A stretch of 64,000 nt of DNA. It comes from Spongilla lacustris (lineage: Eukaryota; Porifera; Demospongiae; Spongillida; Spongillidae). Positions 1-13,354 of the stretch are shown here, one piece after another. The position numbers and the translations under genes are program-made. The stretch lies in contig OX442417.1 in the NCBI GenBank assembly GCA_949361645.1, positions 6,742,275 through 6,806,274 of the forward strand, in the 5' to 3' direction. Each line of letters opens with the position of its first letter. Position 1 is the first letter of the stretch. Below the pieces are notes generated by a model that was given only the letters and a program-made list of their open reading frames with translations, did not search any database and was not told the origin of the DNA.

Positions 1-539
1 GAAAACGAACCAATGCAATTTGGATGAATGACAGCTGCTTGGCGGCCATCATTATCGGATTTGTTGTTACAAGTGCAGTTCTTTTGACTGCTTGGACCGC
101 GTCTGATCCATTTGTACGAGTGATCAGGAATGGAACTGTTCCGTCTGGAGACACTCTCGTCATAGTGATCAAAGACTTCTGCCACAACAACGCGAACCAC
201 AACTATTGGATTGCAACAGTGATTACATTCGAGATGGCGCTTATAACTGCCTGCACAGTTTTTGCATTCTTGAATAGAAAGGTAACGTTAAAGGAATTTC
301 AAACCAATAGCGTCATTTTGCTAGCCTATATATTAGCGATGAGCAGCTTTGTGGGCGTGGTCGCATACTTTATCACGGCGAATATTGGAGAAGACCAATC
401 ATTACCGTTTGGTATTGTGTGTCTCGTGCTCAGCGTGACCGTTTACCTCTGCATTTTCTTGTTATTTCTTCCCCCTGTTTTACCCGCTCTAGGAAGAATA
501 TGCATTGATCGACGGCAATTTCCATCCGCCCGTATATAA
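1..539 (+). CDS. Class C (GABA-B-like) GPCR, C-terminal part, partial at left edge
   Basis: The frame is open from base 3 to the TAA at 537-539; the ATG at 24 is internal, because codons before it (KRTNAIW) match the second copy at about 52632. The roughly 179 visible residues carry the last four membrane helices of a seven-helix receptor: one after IWMNDS, a loop with FVRVIRNGTVPSGDT and a DFCHNN segment, then three more helices ending FLPPVLPALGRI. The inner loop RKVTLKEFQTNSV matches the third intracellular loop of GABA-B-type class C receptors. The product would be a plasma-membrane receptor for a small ligand; its ectodomain lies off the window. This copy has an intact last helix, unlike the paralogue at 52643-53152, which lost 10 bp there. 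Tail after the last helix is short, with no long coiled coil as in vertebrate GABA-B subunits. Confidence 0.85.
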   Translation, partial: KRTNAIWMNDSCLAAIIIGFVVTSAVLLTAWTASDPFVRVIRNGTVPSGDTLVIVIKDFCHNNANHNYWIATVITFEMALITACTVFAFLNRKVTLKEFQTNSVILLAYILAMSSFVGVVAYFITANIGEDQSLPFGIVCLVLSVTVYLCIFLLFLPPVLPALGRICIDRRQFPSARI

Positions 540-2180
540 AATCAATAATTAATTTGCACATTCAGCGCTTTAGTTTGTATTGCATTCATGCACCTGTGAC
601 GTTGATTTGTAGTAGCGCGCAGTGTATATATATATATATGCTATACATATTTATCCGCCATTAATTAGCATACCTTTGAATTGAGTGTGCCTGGCAATTA
701 AAGAGTGGAGAGAACAGGAGCGCCCCCCCCCCCCCCCCCTCACACGTGCACACACACACACACACAATTCTTTAAAAGGGATGATTCTTTGCCAACTCTA
801 CATGTAAAATTCACTACCTCTGTGTCAAGGGATAATTGTTTGTTTCTGTATGGGGTTGTATAATTTCTTTCCATAATTCTAAGCATTGTGATATATATAG
901 ATCAATCATATATATGGGCAGAGTTTGAGGCGTGGATTGTAGTTGAGGGGAGGATTGGGGTGGAGGGGTGCAAATCAAATTGATGCATATCAATGATGGC
1001 TGTAGCTCCACAATACAATTCCCAATCACTTTACCCTCTATAAATCCCCACCACCTCACACCTTCCCTAGGGCACATGTCAAGAGGTTGTGATATGCGTC
1101 AAACATCCTCAGCTAACTAGAGTTGTTTGCACTGACATACTAATGGGTGAATAGCCTTTGGGCCAACAGCACTGATGCAAACTATGACATGTGTTCATTG
1201 TAAATATACAACTCTTCCGCCTTGTCACCTTGCACGACTTCCCCACCGCAGGGTGTACCACATGCACTCACTGACTCACATTATCCCTTCCACCGCGTGA
1301 GTGTAGTCTACAGTACTCTGCATATGAAGAATGTGAAAACGCATATAATTGAAGTGTCCATATGCAGACGTCTGTATATGAACACTTTAATGGTATGTCA
1401 TTGCTATAGTGTTCATGGATCTATAATGAGTGATGCACAGTAGTGCTTTTGTACACCCCAAATACCTCAATGTGTTTGATTGTACCCAGCATGTTCTTGA
1501 GCAACGAAAATATCTTTTCTCTTCCCATAATTCTAAGCATTATGATATATAGGCAGGGTTGAGGTGGAGGTGCGGATTGTGGTGGAGTGGTGCAAATCAA
1601 ATTGATGCTAGGTAGCTCCTCTAAAATACAATTCCCTATCACTTTATCCACTGCACTATAAGCTTTTAGTGAAATCCCCACCACCTCACACTTTCTCTAG
1701 TGCTCATGTCAAAAGGTTGTGATATGCTCTTCAGCTAACTACTGGAGGAGAGTTGTTTGCATTGACATGCTAATGTGTGAATAGTCATGGTTCACACCTA
1801 TTTTGGGTCTAACACTGTTTGAAGCCTGTTCATTGAAAATATACAACTCTTCCTCCTTGTCACCTTGCACAACTTCTCCACCCCAGGGTGTACCACATGC
1901 ACTCACATTATCCCTTCCACAAAATGCCTCAATGTATTTGATTGTACACATGCAGCATGTTCCTGAGCAACGTGAAAAAAATTAATTGATTGTCAATTGA
2001 TACAACATAAGGTGTGAAGGAGGCTTGGCGAAGAGGTGCTTGAGTAATTGTTTCTTTTCATTTCTTCCTCAGTTGAAAGAGAATGGCAGTAACAGCTCAT
2101 TGTGAGTGTGACAGTGTCTGTGACACATATACATTGAAAAACTCCAAGGTCTGGTGCTGCAATACATCTCTGATACTTAA
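540..2180 (+). repeat. 3' flank shared with the second GPCR copy (segmental duplication)
   Basis: This stretch matches 53153-54560 in order: the post-stop sequence, a C-run followed by a CA run (721-767 against about 53320-53372), an ACAACTCTTCCRCC segment, a GTAGTGCTTTTGTACA segment and the final GTGAAGGAGG...CTGATACTTA block. Inside this copy a roughly 650-bp piece (about 830-1490) is followed by a diverged second version (about 1510-1950), so the left copy is longer. No coding signal is seen. The paralogy therefore includes receptor and flank, which supports tandem or segmental gene duplication rather than retroposition. Confidence 0.8.
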
Positions 2181-2776
2181 ATCAGCATCTAAGAAGCCTA
2201 GGGTACACCTTCAGCATTATGTGCCTCTTGCACCACAAAAGACATGCAGTGCTTTTTACACAGTATATGAATATGCTCAATTTGACCTCACTATATAAAC
2301 TGGAAACTATTGTATGTGGTGGTGAGTCCCAAGCCATAATAGAAAGCTGAAGGCAGTACAATATTGATACGGATCAAACTATACGATGTAACCAAAGATA
2401 TAGCCTATAGTTATCCACAATATAACTCCAGGCCATTATTACACAAAATCATGTACACAACCACACAATTGCGCCAGCTCATGTTTCTTTTGAGGTAATT
2501 GATTCAAAGATAGACAAGGAATAGATTTGGAATACCTAACATGTTTAAGCAGTTGGTTTTTTACTTTCAGAGCAGCCAAGCATCATGAACATTATGCTTT
2601 ATCACTTTCAAGTATAAAGTTATGAACTTACTGGTAATTTGATCATCGATCATTGGAACTGGAGTTAAGAAAATTTGATCACAGTGTTAGAAACCAATTT
2701 GAGCTATTCTGTCAATGGAGTTTTATAGTACAGGAAAGAATGCCACCTTTCACATATTTCTAAACACTCCATATTA

Positions 2777-4733
2777 TGTTACGCGCAAACGTGGATTTGC
2801 GCAATCCCGGGATTTCCTGCTCAAACCCTGGATCCATGGTTTGTGGTAAAAACCATGGATTGGCCGAGCAATCCTGGGATTGCTCCTGCGCAAAGCATGG
2901 ATCAGGACAATCCTGGGATTGCACTGTGCAAAGCATAGATCAGACATGTCTGCATGTAATATATTTAATGTACGATGGGTAACGAATAATGAAGTACATC
3001 CACATTACTTTATATCAAATAACATGCGTTTGTAGTACAAATAAAAGGCCTATGGTGTACAAATACAATTGTTCTCTACTGATGAAACACTGAGCACAAT
3101 GGTAAAGAACTCTTGAAAATGTGGTCAGGTTCATTACATCTTGACAAGCGGTTCTTCATGTCTCCCTTTGTACAGTTGCTTGGCAAGCCTCCAATAATGC
3201 TACCAAATGAAAATACATTTCCCCTGAAATATCACTTTTTCCTCACCATCTCCAGTACCTGCAAAAATATATGGAGAGAAATTATTACATCAAGATTTTA
3301 ATTGGCCTTGCATGTTTAAATTACTTAACTTCATGCCAATCAGCCCGAGACTAATTTCCATTGATTAACTATCATTTCCCTTTCCTCAAGTCCTTGACTT
3401 TGAGGATAGGATGCTGGTCTGTCATCAAGAATGGTAAAGTCACCAGGCCAGTTCTTTACAAAATCAGCGATTAAAGTGCTCCCATTGTAATATTTTGCAT
3501 GGGTAAAATAAGATATAAGCAATGTACTGATTTGGCACAAGGTTCCAGCTAGGCCACCTCCTTGCCCCTCTCCTCTGATTGGCTCTGAAGAGCAGGATTG
3601 GTCCATACCTATCCAATCATCAGTGATTAACCTTGTAGATAAAATCACAACTTAAACACGCACTTGAGGCTACAATACTACAATATAGGTTAGTACTTTA
3701 AATCCTGATGGATTTTAGTGGCACTGACTAGATTTTGCTGTAGTGTTTTGTAAAGGACTGGCCTGGTGACTCGACCATTCTTGATGACAGACCAGCATCC
3801 TCTCAAAGTGAATATCCACACCCGTAGACCAAGGAAGACATTCAAAGAATGCTGAATCTATAAATATACATACATACATGTATAACTATGAAATTAACAA
3901 TTTTCTCTGTACATGCATGACTAAGAGTTTTTTTATGTAATACAAGACCTCATTGTTGACACTGTCATAAAAAAATCTTCCACATACACAATGCAATTTA
4001 CTAACACGGTTAGCACGATGGTGTTATTAGAATCCTGAACAGATTTTTTTTATTAATGACAAATACTTGTCACATGTTTCTAATGCTGGCTGGTGAACAG
4101 AGCACATCACAGAGTCAGCGTCCAAGTGCAACTTCACCCAAAACTTCAAACGGTCGATACAGTCCCATTTATAACCGCAACTACCCAATAAACTAGCTCC
4201 CTGATTTCCTTTTTGACAAATACGGCTGTATTTCAGTTAACATACTTTTTAACTTCACATTATGTATCGTGATGAGCCGGCGCCCATAAGTGAGTTACAT
4301 ATTGACAGTATAGATACGACTTTCACCCACTATCGTGATTAGTGGGCACCCATAGGCTGGATTCAAGCAAAGCCACTGGGCCTTTTACAACCAGCACAAG
4401 AAAGTGTTCTATTGAGGGTATCAATCGATCCACTCTTAATAATGCCTACCACACAATTAACTTACCGTCTTGAAAAGCCCAAATAGGTTGGAGACCAGAC
4501 TGGACAGACCGACAGGTTATCACAACTTATCTGTGTGTACGCTCAACGGCTCTGCCAGGCTCTGGCGTAGTCGATACAACTTTTGTGCCTATAGTTGAAC
4601 ATTACGAGATATGCGAGTTGATTGGGTTAAAATATATATAAGGGCAATCTCGAGATTGCACAAACAAACCATGGATCCAGGGTTTGAGCAGGACAATCCC
4701 GCGATTGCGCAAATCCACGCTTTGCGCGTAACA
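2777..4733. mobile_element. Inverted-repeat DNA element, no transposase seen
   Basis: The left end TGTTACGCGCAAACGTGG and the right end, read in reverse complement, share about 65 bp, including GGATTTGCGCAATCCCG and CCTGGATCCATGGTTTG. Total length is about 1.96 kb. The interior holds a second imperfect inverted pair (about 3420-3540 against 3720-3810, around GGTCTGTCATCAAGAATGG), but no reading frame I recognise. No clear target-site duplication is visible (left flank ATATTA, right flank CACATA). Probably a non-autonomous foldback or MITE-like element; superfamily not assigned. Confidence 0.6.
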
Positions 4734-5643
4734 CACATATCGCGCACGATATATGCTTATATCAGCCCCAGATACACCTGCTGCGTACATAATAGCTTCC
4801 TTGCATCCTCACAACCTTCAAAACAATAGCTTTAGGCACCCATGCCGAACACTCCTTAGTGATTTGTGTTACACTTGGAGTGTTCGACAGCCTTCGAATT
4901 CCATCAATTCTACACTGGTTTGTATTGTAAAATACTTTACACTGTTGCACACTAACTGGTCAAGTATAAAACAGCATATAAAACATGAAACAGCTAACCT
5001 CGTTAACAGCTGGTTGCCCCTACCGTACCTCTTAACACTTGCGCACCGTTTTGACCAAAAATTAGGCATAGGTAAACAAAATAAAGTATAATTCATGAAT
5101 AGTACTTTTCTGTACAATGTAAAATGCACTCTCTGATTATGCGCTCATTGGTAGGTAGTTGTATATATTTTTCAAATTGTGATTTCAGCCCCATATTATA
5201 TATCGTTGGAAAGAGCAAAAATTCTACATTCCAAAAATACCTTATACTCATGGTTATGCATTTCGTTGCGAGCACCACGCTATTCGAAAGATCAAAAATG
5301 AAATGATCGCGAATGTACGTGAAGTAATAGGGTACGCGAAACAAAAACTGTCCTGGTTGAGTTTATAATCAGTACAGAGATATAAATAAGTGTGCAGCCT
5401 TAACCAAATCTTTAAAATACATAGTATCACTAATATCATACATAGAGATGCATTGGATTTTACTTCAATAAGTAACTAACGCTTACTATTGGTCATGATA
5501 AGAAGGAAGGTTATTCTGCCACATAACTATACGTACTGAATTATGGTACTAACTGATGAAATCTACACAAATCAAAATGCCAGTACAATTTTCAATGCAA
5601 AAAAACATATCAAACACACTACACTATGTACAATCAAGCGTAT
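4734..5643. other. Non-coding AT-rich stretch
   Basis: No gene recognised. One short hairpin is visible around 4843-4890 (CCGAACACTCC against GGAGTGTTCG). Short open frames on both strands overlap each other and show no domain. Confidence 0.4.
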
Positions 5644-6559
5644 TCATGTATTCAGTTCACTTAAATTAAGATCCCCAGCAATGTAATCTGCTAACAGCCC
5701 ATATATTGTCATTGTAACGTTCTCCCCATCTTCTTCAGCTTCATCAGTTTTCCAGTAGGTTACAACGACTTTAGGAATTTTTGACTTTGTAAAAGGTTTC
5801 ACACAAACTTTTGTTTTTGTGGTAGGTACATCTCAATGCAACAAGTGATCTTTTTAACTGTTTTGCTTCACTGTGATGGCTTCCTTGCTTTAATGACAAA
5901 TTTTCCTGCGTCAACTTCTTAATCATTGAATTGTTTTTATTAATTTTTTTTTTGCACTTAGCAATTTAGAACGGAGTGTTTTTTCAATATTTGACTTTCT
6001 ATTTAATGCTTTTTGAAAATAGTGGTTTTGCATTTTAACACTAGCAAGTACTCAAAGCTTTGCTTTGAGAACCTCATTTGATGTCATTAATTTCCTTAAA
6101 GAACTTTTTCATTCCCCAAATTCAGTGCAGCTAGATCTAAGGTTTATTGGTATGGAGCAGGAGGTGCCCGGTTGACTAGTGTGCAGAGCACTGACTGATG
6201 AAAGTGGATTTTTGAATGTATTTGTTTGGGATTCATTTAAAGGCAATTCAAATTTCAGATTAAGATAAAAAACAATATCTTCCCAGGTTCTAGTAAGATG
6301 CTTCTTCATGATAGTTTGAAGTACACGCTTAATGGAAGTGCACAATGCATTAATGTTCACATCTTGTCCTGGTGCTACTTTTGCCACTATCTTGGCTTTT
6401 TCCATAGGTTTGGCATTTTAAGCCATTTCTTATTTCAGGAGCTAGAAGGGATCCATGCTCACTCACATCCTTTTTATAATCATTAATGAGCCTCCTTAGA
6501 TCAATAACAGTCTTCATTCTAAATAGCAAAAAAGCAATGGTTGCGCACATGCGCATCAT
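5644..6559 (-). pseudogene. Decayed ORF remnant with a coiled-coil segment, family unknown
   Basis: Read on the minus strand, several pieces look protein-like but lie in different frames. First comes LRRLINDYKKDVSEHGSLL (about 6350-6515), then a Lys-rich coiled-coil-like piece at about 5850-6035 that shifts frame at an A-run near 5950-5960, and last a tail containing KVVVTYWKTDEAEEDGENV with a stop at 5644-5646. Order and spacing suggest one broken gene of about 300 residues. The coiled coil after an N-terminal region recalls THAP/P-element-like transposase proteins, but no zinc-finger or catalytic motif is seen, so I leave the family open. Confidence 0.35.
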
Positions 6560-7437
6560 TCATACATGTAATGCCCGTATGGATGCATGCATCTAAATAA
6601 ACATGAATACTTGGCTTGAAAAGAACAGTGCTTGGGCATCATCGAATTACAATGTTACAACAATAGAAATAAAATGATTTGTTAAGTCTTCAAATTAATT
6701 TCATTTACAACTTAGTTGATTGAAGAATGGGGTGTGCAATAAATAGGGTAGTCACAAAACATTTTATTGTAAGGAATGGTTATGTGCTTATGCTTTGTAG
6801 ACAAAGAATCCAAGTTAACCTACTTAGCTCAAGTATAAAGATACATTTATATAAACATGTGTGTCCTTTTTTCATGCAGAGCAACACAAAACGCCTGGGT
6901 AGTTAAAGCACCCCTTGGGCATCATCCAGACGTCCTCATACTTTGTAATATGATGATTCAATGCCTAACTTAAATAAAAATATATATCCTGTGATAGTTG
7001 GTTCACAATCAGAGTCAAGATTCATTCCCAAAATTATACTACGAATTCAATGCGTAAAAAAAAAAAAGATCAAGAACCAGCTCGAAATTAGGCAATGGCG
7101 TTTCATTCTACAACAAATCGGCTTACTAAATCAAGCTATGCAGTCAGACCAACCTCGCAGATAATCGAACAACTTTCTTCGCTTCTATAAGACCTTTTCC
7201 AACTTTACGTGTCCAGTTTTTGACGTAGTTTTAGATCATCGATTTACGGACCCACTTACGCGATTTATTCAAGTACCTAGCTATCATTGGAGAACATTTT
7301 TCAGCCTGTGTTGGACTTCAGGTAAGCTTTTGCACCGCATTTGAATCGTAGACTGCCGAACACTCCCCCCTGCCGAACTTACCTTACGCTAGTCCTACCC
7401 TACATACATTGTACGGGCAGTAATTCGAACTAGCCAA
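6560..7437. other. Non-coding stretch
   Basis: Contains A-runs, a region about 7180-7380 with higher GC, and no recognised gene or long repeat. It is the left flank of the 7440 element. Confidence 0.4.
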
Positions 7438-7439
7438 TA

Positions 7440-10400
7440 CACTGTTAAAAAAAGAGTGTTACCGCAACACACTTTGGGGTGTTCATACGCCGAATAACAC
7501 CCTATGGAGTGTAGTGGTAACCGCTCAGGAGTGTTAGAGGCAACACCCCTGAAGTGTAGCCAGTACACTCTATTGGGTGTTAACACACGCATCAATAGTT
7601 TGTGTATGCCCGCCCCGTAATCTTATGATGCAACATGATATGATATTAATAAACTATACAACAACAGCTGAATTGATTTTAATAAAACGTTGGCAATATT
7701 AAATAACATATGCAACAAAACTATAAGCATGTCTTTAGGGCCAATATGACGATAGAGTTGAGTGTTTTTCTACACGCTTCAAACACAAAAAAAGAACAAG
7801 AAAAAAAAAAAAACACACACACACATAAAGGTCAGGTTCCAATATGAGACACACCTGACCTTAATTGAATCTTGGTGCAGTCGTCAAGCAGAATAACAAC
7901 ATCAATTGTATACCGATTGTTAAGCTAACCTCGAAAGCTTGCTATAGCTAGAGCCAGCGTGTCCATATAAACTTAGGAATGTAAGGCAGGGCGTTATTTA
8001 ATGTGACTAGGTACTTACCCGCCTAAAGCAGGGCCCATTATAGTGAGGTAGCGCAGCAAGCGGTATAGTATACTTTGTGCGTATATGGCAATAGAGGAGT
8101 CATAAAGGCATTCTGATCGTGAACTGCTATACTAGTATCATTACCACGAAACTCTCTTCAAAGTCTTCAAATCGTGTTACACGAATGCATTGCTCCACAC
8201 CGGGAGAAAACGAATGGCTTAAAAATAAACTTACCTGTTTACGAATAGAGCTGGAGAACGTGCTTATACTAAGGTCACGCATGTGCAATGAAACAGCACA
8301 ACCTCAAAAAGTTTGATATATTTGTTAATCAAAATAAATGACAAGAAAGGACACAAACAGTTATGATACACTGTAGGTATTTTGGATGTCTAATAATTGT
8401 CCAATTGTGAGGAAAGCTAGACAGGACTTTTGAGTAGTTCCAAAGAGTGCACTTCACTCACTGTATTTGCTGTTCAACACAAAGACATCGTTTCTGTTTA
8501 TGTGTGAATGTGTGTGTGCATGTATGCATACACACACAAATGAATTTTACATACACACACATGAACACACATGCACACATGTGCATGTGTGTGTGTGCAT
8601 TGTGTGTGCATGTGAATGTGTGTGCATATGTATATGTGTGCATATGTATATGTGTGCATGTGTATGTGTGCATATGCATATACATATGCACACATACATA
8701 CACACACATGTATGTGTGCATTGTGTATGTATGTATGTGTGCATGTCATTGCGTGTATGTGATTTCACGTGTCATGTACATGTGTGTGTGCATGTGTGTG
8801 TGCACGTGTTTATGCATGTGTGTACGTGTGTATGAATGAGTGTGTGTGCATTTGTGTGTGTCATGTACATTGTGTGCATGCCTGTAGCCGGGGATCGATT
8901 AATAGGACTGCCGGACTTCTGAAAGTATTAATAGTCACATATGGGGCCCCTTGCGTTTATCCAAGTACGAAAGCAAGAGCTCTATCCCCTTCAGGCTAAA
9001 GCATCCCACGGGGGGATCGACCGATCCCCAATCTCCCCAGGCTGTGCATGTGCGTGTATGTACATGAAGGTGTACATGTGTGTGTATGTGTGCATGTGTG
9101 TGCGCATGTGTGTGTGCATGTGTGTGCATGTGTGTGTGCATGTGTGTGTGTGCATGTGTGTGTGCATGTGTGTGTGCAACCCAAATACAACGGGCCATGT
9201 AGATGCTGAATCCATAAACCTAGCTGGGGCACTGGGGGAGTAAGCACATCTTGTGTTTTAACAACCCAATTATGAACTGGCAAAGCAGATGGAGATGGAG
9301 ATGGAGTGATCTGGCATTTATGTGGGTTACACATTCCTGTTCTTGGAGTAAATAAATGGAGTGATGAATTAGTGAAGTCATCTGAATAATGTGTTCTTGA
9401 GAAAAAACGTACAGTTGTACATAGTAACCAATCATGTATAAAGTTATGTGTGCATGCATGCATGCATGCAAATAGTTGCTACACTTGTAACCTTATAAGT
9501 ACATGAAGTGATTGGTTACTACAACTACAATTTCTTTTTTCTAACATTATTCAGATGACTTCACTAATTCATCACTACTGCATCTCTACATTTATTTACT
9601 CCAAGAACAGGAATGTGTAACCCACGTAAATGCATGTGTGGGTAAGGTGTGTGCACATACCTACAGAAATACTTAACTCTTTGAACGCCAAGTGCATATA
9701 TGCATGCATTCTCACACAACCATATAATCATCTGTTGTTTTTATTACAAAGAATTGCTTTGAATAGTACCTTTTACATAAACGTAAAATACATGCATGCA
9801 TGCAAGTCAGTGCAATATACTAACATGCATGTAACCAGCATGTAGATGCTGAATCTATAAACCTAGTTGGGGCACTGGGGGTGTAAGCACATCTTGTGTT
9901 GTAACAACCCAATTATGAACTGGCAAAGCAGATGGAGATGGAGTGATCTGGCATTTACGTGGGCTACACATTCCGGTTCTTGGAGTAAATAATTGGAGTG
10001 CTGAATTAGTGCAGTCATCTGAATAATGTGTTCTTGAATAAAAACATAATTACTACAGTTGTAACCAATCATGTCATGTACTAGTAACTTTACAAGTGTA
10101 GCAACTATTTGCATGCATGCATCATGAAGGTCCACACTTTTTATTTACACTGTCATGGTAAAATCTATATAGTGCTTTTTACCGTGCATGCATGTGTATG
10201 TGTGCATGTGTCTGTGTGCATGTGTATGTGTGTGCATGTGTGTGTATGTGTGTGTATGTGTGTGCATGTGTGTGCATGTGTGTATGGAACGCACCTCAGT
10301 ATTGATGGAACAGGGGAGATACAAAAAGTGTTCTAATTTCTACTGTTCAGCAGCATTCATCCAGCATAGTTCATTATTGTCTACTTTCTATCAGGATCTG

Positions 10401-11294
10401 CATGTGGTATATAGACATCTGTAGCCGCATTACTGCATGAACACTTTTAGCATACATGTACCGGCACCATGCAAGCTGCAACCTGTGAAATGCATATTTA
10501 AAAGACTGCTTCCTTGAGCTATATGTACGCATAACAAAATACTTGTGAGTAATAATGTATATGCTCCCATGTCATTTTACTAGGGTGTGATTTAAATAGA
10601 ATCCAGGTGGATTTTGATACACATACTGCACAAGCGCAGCCATGCTACTTAACCTTCACTCTCAACACAAAGTGGCATGCAGGATAATAAACAAACGCAT
10701 CAAATTTGAAACCTAGTGTAGGCCTATGCATGCATACTACAACACGCGACACAACACGAAGCGCTAGTGGTGCACATACACGAACATTGCACGCAAGCCT
10801 TCATAAAGCACAGCGAGATTACACGCATGAATACGGTAATTGCATGCAAGCAACGTGATTTAATAGGCGCCTAGTCTAGAAATCTACACCAAAGCACGGG
10901 CATGCATGGCCAGCCTATCTTAGACGTTTTTAACTGGTTAGTTGTGTGTGTGCATACCTTTAAGATATAAATTTGTCACTTAAAGTCCAGTATCACGAAG
11001 TCTGTCACAGCTGCCATCATATGCTGCCATATTATTTCGCAAACCATGCCCTGAATCGTCAGATAGTAATTACAAACAAGGCTGGAAACTTATCATGTAC
11101 ATTGGGGTGCAATGCGGTAAACCAGACAACACACCTTTAAAATCACCTAACACCCCAGGTATGCTGCTAACACCCCAGCATAGTCTGCCAACACCCATAT
11201 ATGTCAGCTGAATACCCTTGTGTGTTGCCATAACACTCCCTGTGCTGTAACACCCCTCAAACCTAACACCCCTCGGGCCTTTTTTTTAACAGTG
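7440..11294. mobile_element. Non-autonomous element copy 1 (CACTGTTAAAAAAA ends, TA duplication)
   Basis: The left end CACTGTTAAAAAAAG is at 7440 and the inverted end TTTTTTTTTAACAGTG closes at 11294. A TA lies directly outside each end (7438-7439 and 11295-11296). Subterminal regions carry many GGTGTT/AACACC units. The interior contains TG microsatellites, a shared small insertion (about 8883-9045) and a duplicated segment (about 9199-9450 and 9842-10060, TAGATGCTGAATC...). No transposase is seen. The element at 12306-16328 is an inverted copy: 7440-8490 matches the reverse of 15320-16328, and about 10380-11294 the reverse of 12306-13260. TA duplication is compatible with Tc1/mariner or another TA-targeting superfamily. 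Confidence 0.75.
8500..9178. repeat. TG/CA microsatellite split by a small MITE-like insert
   Basis: Long runs of TGTGTGCATG-type repeats lie at about 8500-8875 and 9040-9178. Between them, about 8883-9045, is a non-repetitive insert starting CTGTAGCCGGGGATCGATTA. A related insert (GATTAATAGGACTGCAGGAC..., ending CTGGCTACAG) sits at about 15060-15226 in the other copy, also inside a CA tract, so it was probably present before the two copies separated. Reading frames rich in Cys, Val, His and Thr here are artefacts of the repeat. Confidence 0.8.
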
Positions 11295-12305
11295 TAGATC
11301 TCCCTCTTCAAGCGTGCACGAGTCATGACGACAGACAGCTCCAGCTAGTGAAAATGTAATGGGCGTAGGATGGTAACCCTCACCCCCCTCCCTACGATTT
11401 TTTGTATCTTCTTTCTTTTTAATTTGATTTTAAGCTCTACAATTAAAGGTCCGTCACAATTTTTCTTACTGACTACATCAGTAAGGTATAAACCTTATTA
11501 CTTACAGTGCATGGATGGCATACATCATTCCAATGCATGTATTGGAGAGTACAGGTGAAGGACATATATGACACTGATGATCATTAAGAGGCGACAACAG
11601 CCAATATTCACCAATTTCAATAATGTCTTGAGTACCTTTTTCAGTTCGACTATGTTTTCTGTATACCCAACAATGTATATGCGTTCATTTTCACAATGGA
11701 CAGCTTTCCTTGGCTCCATCATCAGTACCACATATGACTGATTTCTACCAGCAGAATTCTCAGATAGCTAGGTCTGTGAATGGATAGGTTGACGGATGCA
11801 CTTTGCAAATATAATTTCGGGGGGGGGTATGAATTTATGAATGAGTCCCTCAAATCACAGAGCAGTTTGTGTACATAATAATGCACTGGTACAAGCACAA
11901 GTGTAATGAAAACGTCGGATATAAAGTCATGCACAAACCCCCATCATTAACTCTCCCATCACAGACTGGCAATGGCTTTATCTAGCTTGCCCCCCCCCCC
12001 CCCCCCCCCCCCTCCCCCCTCGAAGATATATACTTGCAAAGTCTTCCAGAAGTGCAACCATCAACCTATCAATTCATGGACAATTCTGCTGGTAGAAATC
12101 AGCCATATAACACTGTTCCAACAACAGCCGGAAATTTCTGAGTCCGGATTATGACAAAATTAGCAGTACGCCGAACATGGCGAGTGTTTACAGGCCCGGC
12201 GCACACGGTGCGGTTGGTACGGCTTTGGCCGCACCAACTTTCGCTCCCCAAATGGGCGTGTCTAACTATGTGGGAGTGTCTGATATCGGCGTATCTAACT
12301 ACATG
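11295..12305. repeat. Spacer between the two inverted elements, holding a dispersed foldback repeat
   Basis: Holds a copy of a dispersed repeat also found at 29355-29960 and partly at 55690-56045. An inverted pair is visible: TGATTTCTACCAGCAGAATTC at about 11741 and its reverse at about 12080-12100, with a G-run (about 11818-11826) and a C-run (about 11991-12012) between. At 11525-11731, minus strand, a short open piece with ERIYIVGYTENIVELKKVLK is conserved at about 55930-56040 on the plus strand, suggesting a former coding segment of the repeat. Confidence 0.6.
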
Positions 12306-13354
12306 CACTGTTAAAAAAACTGGCCCGAGGGGTGTTAGGTTTGAGGGGTGTTACAGCCCGAGGAGTGTTATGGCAACACACTAGAGTGTTCAGCTGACAT
12401 TTATGGGTGTTAGCAGGCTATGCTGGGGTGTTAGCAGCATACCCCACCAACAGTGGGGTGTTGGGTGATTTTAGAGGTGTGTTGTCACAACACTGGTTTA
12501 CCGCATTGCACCCCAATGTTCAGCCTTGTGTGTAATTACTTTCTGACTGTTGAGGGCGTGGTTTGCGAGATATAGTATGGCAGCATATGAACGATGGCAG
12601 CTGTGACTTCATATTTGAGGTGATGTAGATACAGTTACTGGACTATAAGTGACAGAGTTATATCTTAAAGGTATATGCACGCACACAACATACATGTACC
12701 AGTTAAAAATGTCTAACATGGCCCGTGCATTGGTGTGGGTTTCTAGACTAGGGCAGCTAGTGCGTATACACGTTGCCTTTTCAACATGCACAGCAATTAC
12801 CGTATTCATGCGTGTAATCTCGCTGTGCTTATGAAGGGCAGTGTTCGTCAATGTGCACCGCTGTGCTCATGCTAGCGCTTCGCTATCAGTAGTGTGTTGT
12901 AGTACGCATGCATAGGCCCTATACTAAGTTTCAAATTTGATGCAAGCTTGTTCATGCCACTTTGTGTTGAGAGTGAAGTCAAAGTTAATAAGTAGCATGG
13001 CATAGCCTACTTGGATTCTATTTAGATCACACCCTAGTAAAATGACATGTGAGCATATTTACATCACTACTCACACTGAAGTATTTTGTTACGTGCATAT
13101 AGCAAGGAAATAGCCTATATTAATTTCAAAAAATATATATTTCACAGCTTGAATATTGGGTTTATGCTAAAAGTGTTCATGCAGTCATGTGGCTACATGT
13201 CTATATCATTATACCACATGCAGGTCCTGATAGCAAGTAGACAATAATGAAATATGCTGGATGAATGCTGCTGAACACTGTTGTGTGGCCTTAATGGCAG
13301 GAGTTTGGACACTCTTTGTTTTCTCCCTCGTTCTATCAGTACTGAGGTGTGTTC

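Noticed and set aside
8447..9463. Several frames of 70-155 residues rich in Cys, Val, His and Thr
   Set aside because: They translate TG/CA microsatellites on both strands and in several frames at once.
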